A stretch of 64,000 nucleotides of DNA from Dendrocalamus latiflorus (GCA_017311315.1 CM029644.1:28849606-28913605); one strand, 5' to 3'. Positions 1 to 11,635 are shown, numbered from the stretch's first letter. Notes: generated by a model from the sequence alone, not told the origin. Program-made: numbers and translations.

Positions 1-2
1 AG

Positions 3-3000
3 AGCTCTCAGGCCAGTAAAAATTCAGTCGTACCAAACCGTGGTCGGGTCAACCACATCACAGCTGAGGAAGCTCAAGAAGCCGTTGGAGTTCTGATGGG
101 TACGTTCTCTGTCAAATCTATACCAGCACAAGTATTATTTGATTCGGGAGCTTCCCATTCATTCATGTCAAAAGGGTATGCTGATAAATTGGGATTACCT
201 ACCTTTGCTTTAAAGAAACCACTGGTGCTTAGTTCACCAGCTGGTCCAATTACTGCCGCTTTAGTGTGCCCTGGGGTAGTGATTACCATGGAAGGATGTG
301 ACTTTCTAGCAAATTTAATAGTTTTACCCTCCCAGACCTTAGACATCATATTAGGGATGGATTGGCTAGCGAAATATGATGGGATCATAAGCTGTGCCAC
401 TAGGAAAGTCAAGCTTACCAAGTACCCTGGGTTAACAATAGAAGTGAGGGTGGATCGCCCGTACCGATGGGGCCGGGCAATCTACTATTGTGAAGATGTA
501 CCATTAGAAGGGATGATAGTGGTACAAGATTACCCTGAGGTATTTCCTGAAGAACTGCCAGGTATGCCACCCGACAGAGATTTGGAGTTTGTCATTAACC
601 TAAAACCCGGTGCTGCTCCCATCTCTAAGAGGCCCTACAGAATGACTGTGGATGAGTTAGAAGAGTTAAAGAAACAACTACATGAGCTACAAGGCAAAGG
701 ATTTATTAGGCCGAGTTCCTCACCCTGGGGATCTCCGGTAATCTTTGTGAAAAAGAAGGATGGTACAGCCCGTATGTGTGTAGATTACAGGGCCTTAAAT
801 GAAGTGACCATCAAGAACAAATACCCTCTACCCAGAATTGATGATCTATTTGACCAGCTTGGAGGGGCCACTGTATTCTCCAAAATTGACTTGAGGTCGG
901 GTTACCATCAGTTAAAGATCAGGCTTGAGGACATTCCAAAGACTGCTTTCACCACAAGATATGGGCTGTATGAGTTTACAGTTATGTCTTTTGGGTTGAC
1001 AAATGCCCCAGCTTACTTCATGAATCTCATGAATAAAGTCTTCATGGAATACCTAGATAAGTTCGTGGTGGTATTCATTGATGATATTCTCATCTACTCC
1101 AAGACCGCAGAAGAGCATGCTGAGCATTTGCGCTTAGTGTTAGAGAAGTTGAAAGAGCACCAACTCTATGCCAAGTTCAGCAAGTGCGAGTTTTGGTTGT
1201 CGGATATTAGCTTTCTAGGCCATGTAGTGTCCGCTGGGGGAGTAGCAGTGGACCCATCGAAGATTTCCGCTGTAATGGAATGGCAACAGCCCACCAGCGT
1301 CACGGAAGTGCGCAGTTTCCTAGGGTTGGCAGGATACTACCGCAGATTCATTGAGGGGTTTTCTCGAGTTGCCAGACCTTTGACACAGCTACTCAAGAAA
1401 GAGCACAGGTTTGAGTGGACCAAGGCTTGCGAGGAAAGTTTTCAAGAACTAAAGAAGAGGTTAACCTCCACCCCAGTATTGATTCTGCCAGATGTACGCA
1501 AAGACTTTGAGATATATTGTGATGCTTCACGTCAAGGCCTTGGAAGTGTACTTATGCAAGAAGGCAAGGTGGTAGCTTATGCATCCAGGCAGCTTCGCCC
1601 TCATGAAGTCAATTACCCAACCCATGATTTGGAGCTGGCTTCAGTGGTGCATGCATTGAAGATTTGGAGACACTACCTTATTGGGAATCATTGTGATATA
1701 TACACTGATCACAAGAGCCTCAAGTATTTCTTCACGCAGTCTCACCTAAACCTGAGGCAGAGAAGATGGCTGGAGCTCATCAAAGATTACGACTTAAGTG
1801 TTCACTACCACCCCGGCAGGGCTAATGTGGTAGCTGACGCCTTGAGTCGTAAGGCATATTGCAACAACCTTATGATTATGGAGCAGCAACCAGAGTTGTA
1901 CAAAGAGATATTGGCGCTCAATTTAGAGATCGTGGATCAAGGCACTTTGGCGACCATGGAAATCAAAACAAGCATAGAAGAGATGATTATGGCTGCGCAA
2001 CAAGAGGATCCAACCATTTTGAGGATAAAAAGATTGATGGAAGCAGGGAAGGCTCCCAGGATGACCGTTGATCATGAAGGTGCTCTACGATACGGGACAC
2101 GTATCGTTGTGCCACATCAAAAAGATCTTAAAGAATTGATATTGAGAGAAGCTCATAGCTCGGCATACTCTCTTCACCCCGGGAGCACCAAGATGTACCA
2201 TGACATGAAACAATTCTGCTGGTGGCCTCGCATGAAAAGAGACATCGCTGAACATGTAGCCTGCTGTGATGTATGTCAGCGAGTGAAGGCAGAACATCAG
2301 AGACCCGCAGGGTTGCTACAACCATTGCAAGTGCCCCAATGGAAATGGGAAGAAGTCGGCATGGACTTTATAACCGGACTTCCTCGAACAAAATCCGGGT
2401 ATGATTCCATATGGGTGGTAATAGACAGATTGACCAAGGTTGCACATTTCATCCCTGTTAAAACCACCTACAAGGGAGACAAGCTGGCAGAATTATATAT
2501 GTCTCGCATTGTGAGTTTGCACGGTGTACCCAAAAGGATAGTCTCAGATCGAGGGTCTCAATTTACCTCGCATTTCTGGGCTAGCCTACATGAAGCCCTT
2601 GGTACCTACTTGGATTTCAGCACCGCCTACCACCCTCAAACAGATGGGCAAACGGAGAGAGTAAACCAGATATTGGAAGACATGCTCCGAGCTTGCGCTC
2701 TGGATTTCTCAAAAGAATGGGACAGATGCCTGCCCTATGCTGAGTTTGCTTACAATAATAGCTATCAAACCAGTCTTCAAATGTCCCCATTTGAAGCACT
2801 ATATGGAAGAAAGTGCCGGACCCCTCTTCACTGGTCAGAAGTAGGAGAAGGTTATATCTTCGGACCAGATACACTAAAACAGGCTGAAGAAAAGGTTCGC
2901 ACAATCAGAGACAGATTGCTAGCAGCCCAGTCCAGGCAAAAGAGCTATGCGGACAAGAGAAGAAGACCACTAAGTTTTGAAGTTGGAGATCATGTCTATC

Positions 3001-3404
3001 TGAAGGTATCACCGTTGCGAGGAGTCAAGCGATTCAAGGTTAAAGGCAAACTTACTCCACGATATGTTGGACCGTTTCCAATAGTGGCCAAGAAAGGAGA
3101 GGTTGCCTATCAGCTGGGACTACCTCCCAATCTATCTGACATACATGATGTCTTCCACGTGTCCCAACTCAAGAAGTGCCTACGAGTGCCAGAGGATCAA
3201 GCTCCAATGGAAGCAATCGAAATTGAGGAAGATCTAACCTACAAGGAGCGTCCAATCAGGATCTTGGATACTGTAGAAAAGAGAACGCGAACTCAAACCA
3301 TCCGCATGTGCAGAGTGCAATGGAGCCATCACTCCAAGAAGGAAGCCACCTGGGAACGTGAAGATCAACTGCGAAAAGATTATCCCGACCTGTTTACTAG
3401 CTAG
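3..3404 (+). CDS. Tekay/Del-type Ty3-gypsy retrotransposon polyprotein, 3' part (protease-RT-RNaseH-integrase-chromodomain)
   Basis: The frame is open from the left edge to the stop at 3402-3404, so the gag part lies outside the window. An internal ATG at 96 gives 1102 residues, but the frame is already coding before it. Counted from that ATG, the order is: aspartic protease (FDSGASHSF, about residue 15), reverse transcriptase (YPLPRIDDLF, then FIDDILIYS for the catalytic YxDD-type motif, about residues 170-350), RNase H (YCDASRQGLG and ADALSRK), integrase with an HHCC zinc finger (H-x3-H plus CCDVCQ), catalytic DFITGLP, SDRGSQF and GQTERVNQ, and a C-terminal chromodomain-like stretch (TWEREDQL). 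The pol order with integrase after RNase H is the Ty3/gypsy signature, and the chromodomain places it among chromoviruses. There is no stop or frameshift over more than 1130 codons, so the element is fairly young. It copies RNA into DNA and integrates it. Confidence 0.95.
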   Translation, partial: SSQASKNSVVPNRGRVNHITAEEAQEAVGVLMGTFSVKSIPAQVLFDSGASHSFMSKGYADKLGLPTFALKKPLVLSSPAGPITAALVCPGVVITMEGCDFLANLIVLPSQTLDIILGMDWLAKYDGIISCATRKVKLTKYPGLTIEVRVDRPYRWGRAIYYCEDVPLEGMIVVQDYPEVFPEELPGMPPDRDLEFVINLKPGAAPISKRPYRMTVDELEELKKQLHELQGKGFIRPSSSPWGSPVIFVKKKDGTARMCVDYRALNEVTIKNKYPLPRIDDLFDQLGGATVFSKIDLRSGYHQLKIRLEDIPKTAFTTRYGLYEFTVMSFGLTNAPAYFMNLMNKVFMEYLDKFVVVFIDDILIYSKTAEEHAEHLRLVLEKLKEHQLYAKFSKCEFWLSDISFLGHVVSAGGVAVDPSKISAVMEWQQPTSVTEVRSFLGLAGYYRRFIEGFSRVARPLTQLLKKEHRFEWTKACEESFQELKKRLTSTPVLILPDVRKDFEIYCDASRQGLGSVLMQEGKVVAYASRQLRPHEVNYPTHDLELASVVHALKIWRHYLIGNHCDIYTDHKSLKYFFTQSHLNLRQRRWLELIKDYDLSVHYHPGRANVVADALSRKAYCNNLMIMEQQPELYKEILALNLEIVDQGTLATMEIKTSIEEMIMAAQQEDPTILRIKRLMEAGKAPRMTVDHEGALRYGTRIVVPHQKDLKELILREAHSSAYSLHPGSTKMYHDMKQFCWWPRMKRDIAEHVACCDVCQRVKAEHQRPAGLLQPLQVPQWKWEEVGMDFITGLPRTKSGYDSIWVVIDRLTKVAHFIPVKTTYKGDKLAELYMSRIVSLHGVPKRIVSDRGSQFTSHFWASLHEALGTYLDFSTAYHPQTDGQTERVNQILEDMLRACALDFSKEWDRCLPYAEFAYNNSYQTSLQMSPFEALYGRKCRTPLHWSEVGEGYIFGPDTLKQAEEKVRTIRDRLLAAQSRQKSYADKRRRPLSFEVGDHVYLKVSPLRGVKRFKVKGKLTPRYVGPFPIVAKKGEVAYQLGLPPNLSDIHDVFHVSQLKKCLRVPEDQAPMEAIEIEEDLTYKERPIRILDTVEKRTRTQTIRMCRVQWSHHSKKEATWEREDQLRKDYPDLFTS

Positions 3405-3432
3405 GCTGAATCTCGGGGTCGAGATTCTTTTT

Positions 3433-3444
3433 AAGGGGGGTAGG
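3433..3444 (+). promoter_or_regulatory. Polypurine tract of the Tekay-like element
   Basis: The purine run AAGGGGGG (3433-3440) lies between the polyprotein stop and the TGTAACATCC that opens the 3' LTR. This is the expected place for the plus-strand priming site of an LTR retrotransposon. It supports placing the LTR start at 3447. Confidence 0.7.
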
Positions 3445-3446
3445 TT

Positions 3447-6400
3447 TGTAACATCCTGAAATTTAAATCAGGAATATGTAAAGCTTTTGAATTAATTTTT
3501 CAATGTATTTCCATTTGCATTTGGAGTTAGAATGTTTTCCTAAAATTGGGTAAAAGGATTTAAGAGTTAAAAGGGTCCAAAAAGAAACATATGTGTTGAA
3601 TAATAGAGATTTAAAAATCTAAATTAAGAATCTGAAAAGATGATCCGTGAAATATAAGAAGAGAATTTTAATTAAGCATAAAATGTCATCCACAAAAATA
3701 GGATTATGAGTGGCAAGGTGGCAAGTAAAATAAAATGGGTCCACATATGAATAACAATGTTTATAAATACATGTAAACTAGGTGAAAGAGTAAATAAATA
3801 GACATATATGTAAATGTAAGCAATAAATAAAGTTGATTTATGTACATATATAAACCAGAAAATAAATAAAGGTAAATACACCTACATAGTCAAATGCAAA
3901 AGTAAAATAAACAAGAATATATGTATATATATGTAAAGGATGGGAGCCAGACCAGGCCACTCGGCCCAGCCCAGCTCCCCGCTCGCCCCTTTCTCTCAGC
4001 GCGGCCGCCTTCCACGCTTCCTGCCCGAACAGCGCCCAGCGCTGTATTTCTTCTTCCTCCCTTCTCTTTCCGTTGCGCGGCCGAGCAGCTTCCACGTCGC
4101 CCCTTCCTCCGCACCTCCTTTCCTCCGCCTCACCTCGGAAACGATGGCAACGTCGCCTTCCCCCATTGGTTCGCCGTGCCCCGCCGCTCTCTTTTTCTTC
4201 CCCGCTCTGCCGCCGCTCTCTTTTTCCTCCCCGCGCTGCCGACCGTCTCTCCGTGCGTGGGGATCGAGTCATCTGGCGCTCAGCAGGTGCAGCATTGGGT
4301 CATGATGGCAAGCTCACCCCGCGAGACTTCCCTGCTCTGCCATCATCAATCTCGGCTCCCCGATGCAGCCGCGCGGACAAGCTCCCGAGGGCAGCCCTCC
4401 TCGCGCGTCTATAAGCTTCCCCGAGAAACTCTACGGACTCCCCTTCTCGCCTGCTCCGTCCAGAAGAAAGGAATCGGGATTTCACCCCCAAAATCTCCGC
4501 CGCACCCCTCTTCTTCCCAAACTCCGACGAGCGAGCTCGCCGCCGCATCTCGCCACCTCCGTCCAATTGCTCCCTCCTACACCTCCCTAGGACCCCACCG
4601 AAGCTTATCCCGCCCTCGGCCGAGCTTCTCCGACCCTGTAGATCGCCGGCGACAACCTTCCCCCTGGACCGCCGCCGCCGCACGCCGACGACCCTACTCC
4701 GGTGACTCCCGACCGTCGCCGCCAACTCCATCATCTTCACGAGGACGCGAGGATTCCATTTCGGCCGTCACCCGCAACCCTCCGGTCGCCTGCCGCCGAC
4801 TGCACCGCCGCCCATCCTCGGTCCCAAACTCCGCTGCCCCGGCCGCAGCTACTGCATACCTTAAGAGGTAATAGTCGCCTGTATAAGTAATCAACGATTG
4901 AGAGGTTCTCCTGGCTAGCAGCGTTGGCATTAGAGCACACCCAGGCCGCGCACGTTCGATTCCTCTCCGCCGCGCCGGGGTGGAATATTTTTTTGGGGTT
5001 TTTGCTTTTGCCATATTACTGTGCATCAGTGCCCAGCCGATCGTGAAGATGCATGCTAGTCTGTAGCAATGATAGATAGGAAATGTGTACCATAAAATGT
5101 TAGGTATAATTCTAGATATACACATATCCATGTGTACACATATGAACTTGTGTAATAAATAACATTGTTTAAACCTTTAGCAAATAAATTGAATGTAATT
5201 TAAATATCACATGCAATAGCAAGCATCTTGTATTAGACCTTGAGTATTAATTTTTACAGAGTGCAACTTAGGATATTTAGGGACTATTGAGAATGGATAT
5301 ATACCATATGTTAGAAGGTAACACTTGGATATGGATGTAACATGAGTAATAGCTTCTTGTCAAAAGAAAGGATTTTAGCAATAGTGTGATTAGGGAAAAA
5401 TGTCACATGGAAAAGTGACCCATCAATTGAAGGGTAAAGAAACCAACCATTAGCAAGATAGGCTATAAAATCATGACATCCAAAGCTGATTATAAAGGCA
5501 GCATATTAAAATGAGTATGATTAAACTTAGCTATTTAAAATGGGGTTACTGAAGCACCAAAGCAAATAAAGCTAGAAAAATTTGTATTGAATTTATTTGG
5601 GTCTTTTGGTGAATGTTTATTGGTTTATTGATTGCCTTTTTTTCGTGTTATCCAAATTTTCGCGCGCGTTAAAAATAGCTTACGAGGCACAAGAGGAGGA
5701 GGCAGAGGCAGCAACACTAGAAGCTTCAGACAACCCAGAAAACACCCCTTGTGACCAAGGCGAGTCAATACTTTGATCATGTTGAACCTATGTTTTCTGC
5801 AAATTACTTTTGTTTAAATTATCAAATTGCATGCTGTTACGTTATATGCAAATACATGTTAATTTAAGATTCTAGTTATATCCATTGTGTACTTGGTTAA
5901 TATTATCCCTCCTTTGAAATATTTGAACATGGGAACATTGTCGCCCTAGCACAAATTATAGTAGTAATCTTTTGAAAATAAGTCCGTAATTATATGCCAT
6001 GCGTAGTATTGTTTAGATACTCATGAGCGCGAGAGCGCCCTAACATCACTTTTAATCCTGAGAAAAATTGGTTGGGCAGTCATGGTGGTAATGACTGATG
6101 TATGTTGGATATAGATATTTTATATTCCCCAAAAACCTCAAATTGCTTATTTATCTGGGCGGATGGTTTGGGGGTATGGTGCTGGGTGCACGAGAGTGTG
6201 GTTTGTGGTAGCACCGCCCAGATACACTAAGGACCGAATCTTGTGATGACCTCCCAGTGTACAACAAGTACAACCACAAGCCGGCAAAGTGTAGGCAGGG
6301 CTAACTAATTTGCATATACTTAGTAAGGGTTGCGTCGGTGTGACCACGGGCGGGTAGAGGATGGCCACATCCTCCGACGTGATGGCGCAAGAGGGGGCTT

Positions 6401-7441
6401 CTGGAAGGGTGGTCGTACCCGGAGGAAGTGGAAACCTTAGCGGGCGTAACCCTGCTAGGAAAAATGCATTGTAAAGGTCCTGTGATAGTCTACTCAACCG
6501 CATGGCTAAGGAATCATGTGGGGCAACGAGTGGATTTATCTCTTGTGGGTAAAGTGTGCAAACTCTGCAGAGTCAAAACTATTCGAATAGCCGTGCCCAC
6601 GGTCAAGGGCGGACATGGGAACTTAACCAGATATAGTTCTATTTCAAAATGTTTTATGGTTGGGATTGGGAAAGTGAAGGGCAGTGTAAGGCCCTAGTTT
6701 GGAATTGTCCTGGGTGTCATCCCAGTGGTAAGTTAGGCGGCTATAACGCTGAAGAAATGCTATATGGTGCGGATGCCATGTAACGGTGGATGGAATCTGG
6801 ATCGATATTAATAATGCATTTCCTTGTACATTATGATTTGTTCCAAAATTGCTAAGTCATAGGGCTTTTTAATTAATTGTATTCAAAAGCACTCCTTGCA
6901 AAACAAAATAACCCGAGCCTCTCCTTTGTTAAGCCATGCATACTATTTAATTGCATTCTGTCTATTGGCTCGCGGAGCACGGGGTCGGAGTGCTCATGCT
7001 CGCTTTTGCGACATAATACAGAAACAGGGACGCAGGATCACTATGCTCACGAAGACACCCCTGTCACTGAAGGAAGATCCAACGAAGGAGATTAGGGCGT
7101 AGGCTTCGTTTTGCTAGCCATAGACAAGTAGACCCGTGGCTTTGTGTGCACGTATATTCCGGAATCCCGGTAATATATATTGCACACATTACCCTTCCAG
7201 TCGCTTGCCTGTGGTCTTGGGCTTACTTTTGCTACCGTTTCCGCTGTATGACTGTAATGATGATATTTGGCCAAAGCGGCCTTTTGTAAACTGTCACCCG
7301 ATGTGGTGTATTTCAACTTCTGTAATATTAATATGCGATGTATGACATGATCCAGCTATGTACCTGTGTGCACTAACTACTGATCCAGGGATTAGTGCAG
7401 TAAAACACAGTAGATTCGGATTGAAAAATCCGGGTCTGACA
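3447..7441 (+). mobile_element. 3' LTR of the Tekay-like element, about 4.0 kb
   Basis: The LTR opens with TGTAACATCCTGAAA two bases after the polypurine tract. It is placed to end at 7441 with TCCGGGTCTGACA, giving TG...CA ends. A length near 4 kb is large, but Tekay/Del elements are known for multi-kilobase LTRs. The block at 3940-4870 is GC-rich and gives long chance ORFs on both strands with no recognisable domain. The AT-rich remainder carries the motif at 6541-6600 that is also found in the two other LTRs of this window. The 5' LTR is outside the window, so the right border rests on the TG...CA rule alone and could shift. The five bases after it, CCAGG, are the expected target-site duplication. 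Confidence 0.75.
4900..4998 (+). mobile_element. Candidate tRNA-derived SINE inside the 3' LTR
   Basis: A tRNA-like internal RNA polymerase III promoter is visible. An A-box-like TGGCTAGCAGCG lies at 4912-4923. A near-canonical B box GTTCGATTCC lies at 4954-4963, about 40 bases downstream as in tRNA genes. A T-rich tail (TTTTTTT at about 4988) follows the GC-rich body. No complete tRNA cloverleaf is evident, so a SINE fits better than a tRNA gene. I could not identify target duplications, and the borders are approximate. Confidence 0.45.
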
Positions 7442-7946
7442 CCAGGTCAGACGCCATACACCTCGGTCGTAGCCCCTCTATACACCTCCTTAATGACTCC
7501 TGACACCGTCAAACACACACACAACTCCCCTGTAGCCAACCGCCTTAAGCCGCCTATAAAAGGGACCAAGCCCTCCGTTGAGTTACATAAGCGCCCAGGT
7601 AAGCCACCCACACTTCCAATTACTCTGACGACTGACGCATCGCCAGCGATCACCGAAAAACACCAATATAAGTCGATTTTCAGTTCTTGCTAATTAGTCG
7701 ATTACATTTCAATTGTTTGCTCCGGTAGCTCCCTCACCCTCCCACTAACACCCCCAAAACACGGTCTTAGCCTCCCAAGCCCCCTACTGCACCGACACCC
7801 TTGTCCATCGTTTGACCATAGGAGACCGCCGTGGGCAGCCCAATCTAGTGAACCCCAACTCAAGCCGCTATTCCCTTAAGCCTCCTCAACCCCCAGATAT
7901 ATTCAAATGCTTATGTTATCGTCCTATGAACCCACCAAAAGACCCC

Positions 7947-8514
7947 CAGAGATATTCAAATCTTATGTTATTGTCATATGAACCCACCAAAAGTTCCCGC
8001 ACCGTTCAAATGTCCCAAGGAAGAAGAGTCTCACCACCACCATTGCCTTTGTTTTAGCCACCCCTAACCCCAAAAAAGAATTCCCTAGAGCCCCTAGAAC
8101 CCAACCATGGTCCTTGATTCCGTCGCAAGCCATCGTAGCATCGTCAATCGCCGCCACTTTTCTCCCCTACTCTCAGTCACTACAGTGCCGGCGAGAGGGA
8201 GAAGGCGGTAAACAGTAATGGGCTGTGGGCCAGAGATATTCAAATGCTTATGTTATCGTCCTATGAACCCACCAAAAGTTCCTATGCTGTTAAAATGTCC
8301 CAAGGAAGAAGAGTCTCACCGTCAGCCATTGCCTGTGTTTCAGCCGCCCCTGACCCCAAAAATGGATTTCCTAGAGCCCCTAGAACCCAACCATGGTCCT
8401 CGATTCTATCTCAAGCCATCGCAATGTCGCCAATCGCCGCCGCTTTCCTCCCCTACTCTCGGTCGCTACAATATTAGCGAGAGGGAGAAGATGGTAAATA
8501 GTAATGGGCCATGG
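7947..8514 (+). repeat. 284-bp tandem duplication inside the older LTR
   Basis: Two adjacent copies begin with CAGAGATATTCAAAT at 7947 and 8231. They run in parallel through ATGTCCCAAGGAAGAAGAG, CTAGAGCCCCTAGAACCC and GGGAGAAG to AGTAATGGGC. A third, partial copy of the first 50 bases precedes them at about 7892. The copies differ by scattered substitutions, so the duplication is not recent. No reading frame is maintained through both copies. Confidence 0.85.
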
Positions 8515-9701
8515 GACAAAACAGTGGAAGCCCAGGTTTTTAAAGAAAATAGAGTTGGCCTTTTACTGTTCATTACTGTATCTTTCAAATTCGGCATGAA
8601 CAATAACCAGACCAGGTTTAAATTGTAAAACCTACAATAAATCATACCCGTACCTATTACCATTCACAAAACCCTAAAAACACATATATACCTATTTTGA
8701 TCGTCTTGAGTCCATCTACACTATTCCCATCTCTGTTTCATCACCTAGACTCCGATGAAGCTAAACCACACTAATGATATTCTCACTCCAAACCCAATAT
8801 TGTCTATACCCACAACTATTCGTAGAAACCCAAATAACACCTATATACTTTTTCGACCATCTCAGACCTATCTAGCCCAATCCCAACCTTGTTCAACCCA
8901 ACCAAGCATGACCTAAACCCTGACCACCCAAACATATTTTCTTTGTGTTATTTGGTTATTTATTTGTGTTTTGTTTCCTGCTTGTATTCTACAAAGCAGG
9001 AACACGTTTGCATTCGTCTTTCGCGCTAGTATTCGAACACAGCGAGTTGGTTAATAGAAGAACTATAAAGAGCAAATAAAGAAGCATCACGCTTGAAGAC
9101 TACATTAGAATAGAGAGTATGGACAAAAAGACAAGTCACATACTTTTTATCATATTGAGCTTACATTCCTTTAATTATTTAATTACTAATATTTTTATTA
9201 TGTTATTTATACACTATTATTTCATGTATAACAAATGTTTAGAATGACATAATATTAGTTATGTCCTACCACATGAAAAAGCCCAATTCAATTTGATGAC
9301 CATATTCACCTTGACAAGACTTAGTATTATTATAAATACTTCTTAAATAATCATGGTAGTTCAAGAACTCAACTTTTTCATACTGCTAAGAGACTTGGCA
9401 CTTTGCCGGTAGAATTTCAAAAATAGTTCTAGGGTAAGGAGGCCTTATGGGAAGCCATTAGATGGAAGAGTTCAATGACCTTATCCTAGGATATAGGCTT
9501 AGACCGAAGAAGTGGCAGTGCAGATGGGTACTAAAACAGTGCGAATGGGCACTAAAATAAGGGTTTGTGGATGGAAGTTACCTTAGTGAAAATATAATGA
9601 CTAGAACCTTATGCCAAGTAATAACATAGTGATCGTTCAACCACAAGCTTTGACTCATCAAACCTGGTCTAGTAGCTACTCAAATCAATTGAATCTCTAT
9701 A

Positions 9702-9885
9702 GGAGTAAAGGAGAATCGGTATAGGAGGGGGGAAACCATACTGAACAGAAGTAAAGGAGAGTTGGTATGGGAGGGGGAAACCATATTGAGCAGGAGTAAA
9801 GGAGAGTTGGTATAGGAGGGGGAAACCATACTGAATAATGGTAAAGGAGAGTTGGTATGGGAGGGGGAAAACCATATTTAACAAT
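9702..9885 (+). repeat. Four-copy 45-46 bp minisatellite in the older LTR
   Basis: The unit GTAAAGGAGAGTTGGTAT-GGAGGGGGAAACCATA occurs four times in a row with few differences. The equivalent place in the solo LTR at about 37765-37825 has a single diverged unit (GGTATGGGTTGTGGTTAACC), so the array grew in this copy. It creates an open reading frame on the minus strand that has no other support. Confidence 0.85.
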
Positions 9886-10671
9886 AGTAGGGTCGCTTCA
9901 AACTGGGCGAGGCCACGAGTCACGCGAGTTTGTTGGGAACAAAGACTTATTAAGTAGATACTATATAAAGAATTGAGCAATGAAAAGTCGTATTTTCTTA
10001 ACTCAGTCATGAGGGTTAACATATCTTATGGATAAAACTAGACAACTCTACAGAGTCATAATTAATTGGTATTTGAATACGTCGTGCTTCCGGTAAATGA
10101 AGATGTGTTTAATAGGTGATTCCAATAACAAAGTATCAGTAGATTTAGAAATGATTTGGAAATGTTGGGAGTCTGGTAATTAAGTTTTTGAAACCCCGGT
10201 CTTTTAAGAAGTTCTTACTTTGTTATTTTATATTTAAAAATATTTGCAAATAAAATTACATCCACAAATACCTTAGTAAAACCACTATATCCCATCTCTT
10301 GAAAATCCTAGCAAGTAATTATATAGCGTCTCCCCATGTGACTTGTTAAGTACGGTTGGTTGTACTCAATCTTGCTATATTTTTCACCACAACAGATACC
10401 AGAAGAAGAAATAATGTTACAAGTTTTTGTGTTAAGATTACGACCACACTCAAGCGTTCATGTGGAAATTTTCTTTAGATCTTCTAAATGTAAGTAAAAT
10501 TTGGGCTTGGATGCCATCAAAGCTGTTAAAGTTGACCGTTATGGCTTATTTTAATCAAATTAACCACTTAAAATTGTTCATGAGCAGGCATGATACTCTT
10601 TATCTGCAACTGAACTCTTGAGCTGTTACGGGACGTACGACACTCCTGTTCCCCAAAATGGTGGCATTACG

Positions 10672-11440
10672 GAGTGGTAGGCTTGATTGTAGGTTGTAAC
10701 CCTAGGTATAGATTTGGTTACGATAAGAATACGAGTTTCATAAAATCCTATTTTTCAAAAGAAAGGAATTTCGAAAACCTTAAATATTATTGGTATTTCT
10801 ATCTCATCTATCTTAGACATGCATTAAAAGTTTTTCCTTTTTGAGTTTGTCAAAATCTCTAAACCGTGTGTAGCAGGTTAGACTAACTTTTGTTGTAAGT
10901 ATACACCAAATGGAATGAAAATTAACCCTAGTTGAAGAAGTGTTAAGGATGGTGTTAAGAAGAATACTACGAATACTCTGGCCAAAGTTTTTCCTTCTAA
11001 AAAGTTATAAAGTCACCGCTCGAGTAGTTAGCAAAAACAATATCTACTTGATATCTTTGATGCAATGGATAAAATCATTCAAGTAGTCGAAGTTTTCTGA
11101 TTGTATTAAAAGCCAAATTGCACATTAGCCTATTAAGCTACTATCTAAAGCAATTTATGCAAAACTATTTTTCTAATTTTAAATAATGATTATGTTGAAA
11201 TCTTTCCGTTTCTACTTCATTTCGTCTTAATTCTTACTTATGTTCTTCTATTTTTATCTTTCACTTATCTATTAGATTCTAAGTCTCAAAGAAATTAAAT
11301 GCAAATTTTCTGATTGTAACACATAGGTTAAATTACACCTATGAGAATGAGTGAAGGAAGTAGAAGTAGATAAATTTGTAAACAATTTATATAAGAGAAA
11401 ATAAATAAGCAAAGGTATCGGTGAATTTACATAGGAGGCT
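10672..11440. other. AT-rich intergenic stretch
   Basis: I see no gene, terminal inverted repeat or tandem structure here. Reading frames are short in all six frames. Confidence 0.6.
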
Positions 11441-11635
11441 GGCACGCGGCCGTTTTCATCCTTGGCCTCGCGCGCACGCGTGACGACCTAACACGCAACG
11501 CGACCCAGAAAAAGGCCACGAAGTGGAGCCTTTTCCCGTCGGCGAGCGACACCCGGGCGGGATGGCCCCGAGCCAACGTGCCGGGTCACCACACCTTGCG
11601 CTGCGCTGCACCGCAACACCACGCACACCGACCCC

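Larger units (their letters stand above)
7442..10671 (+). mobile_element. Older related Ty3-gypsy LTR, truncated at its 5' end
   Basis: Long collinear blocks match the solo LTR at 35555-38609 in the same order. These include the AGCCCA..TTGATG..CATATTCACCTTGACAA region (9280-9315 against 37385-37420), the ACCACAAGC segment, ATTTGAATACGTCGTGCTTC (10070-10089) and the CTTGTTAAGTACGGTTG..GTACTC segment. It ends near 10671 with GGTGGCATTAC, aligning with the GGGTGTTACA end of the other copy. Its start is missing: the Tekay-like element directly abuts it at 7442. The simplest reading is that the Tekay-like element inserted into this LTR. Internal changes include a 284-bp tandem duplication and a minisatellite, annotated separately. 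Confidence 0.7.

Noticed and set aside
3921..4871. 316-codon plus-strand frame in the 3' LTR
   Set aside because: It lies in the GC-rich part of the LTR, is Ser/Pro/Arg low-complexity, has overlapping frames on both strands and shows no domain.
4912..4963. Functional tRNA gene
   Set aside because: Box A- and B-like sequences are present, but no acceptor or anticodon stem pairing was found; a SINE-like origin is more likely.
9669..10022. 117-codon minus-strand frame with repeated PLPYQLSFT
   Set aside because: Entirely produced by the 46-bp minisatellite in an LTR.
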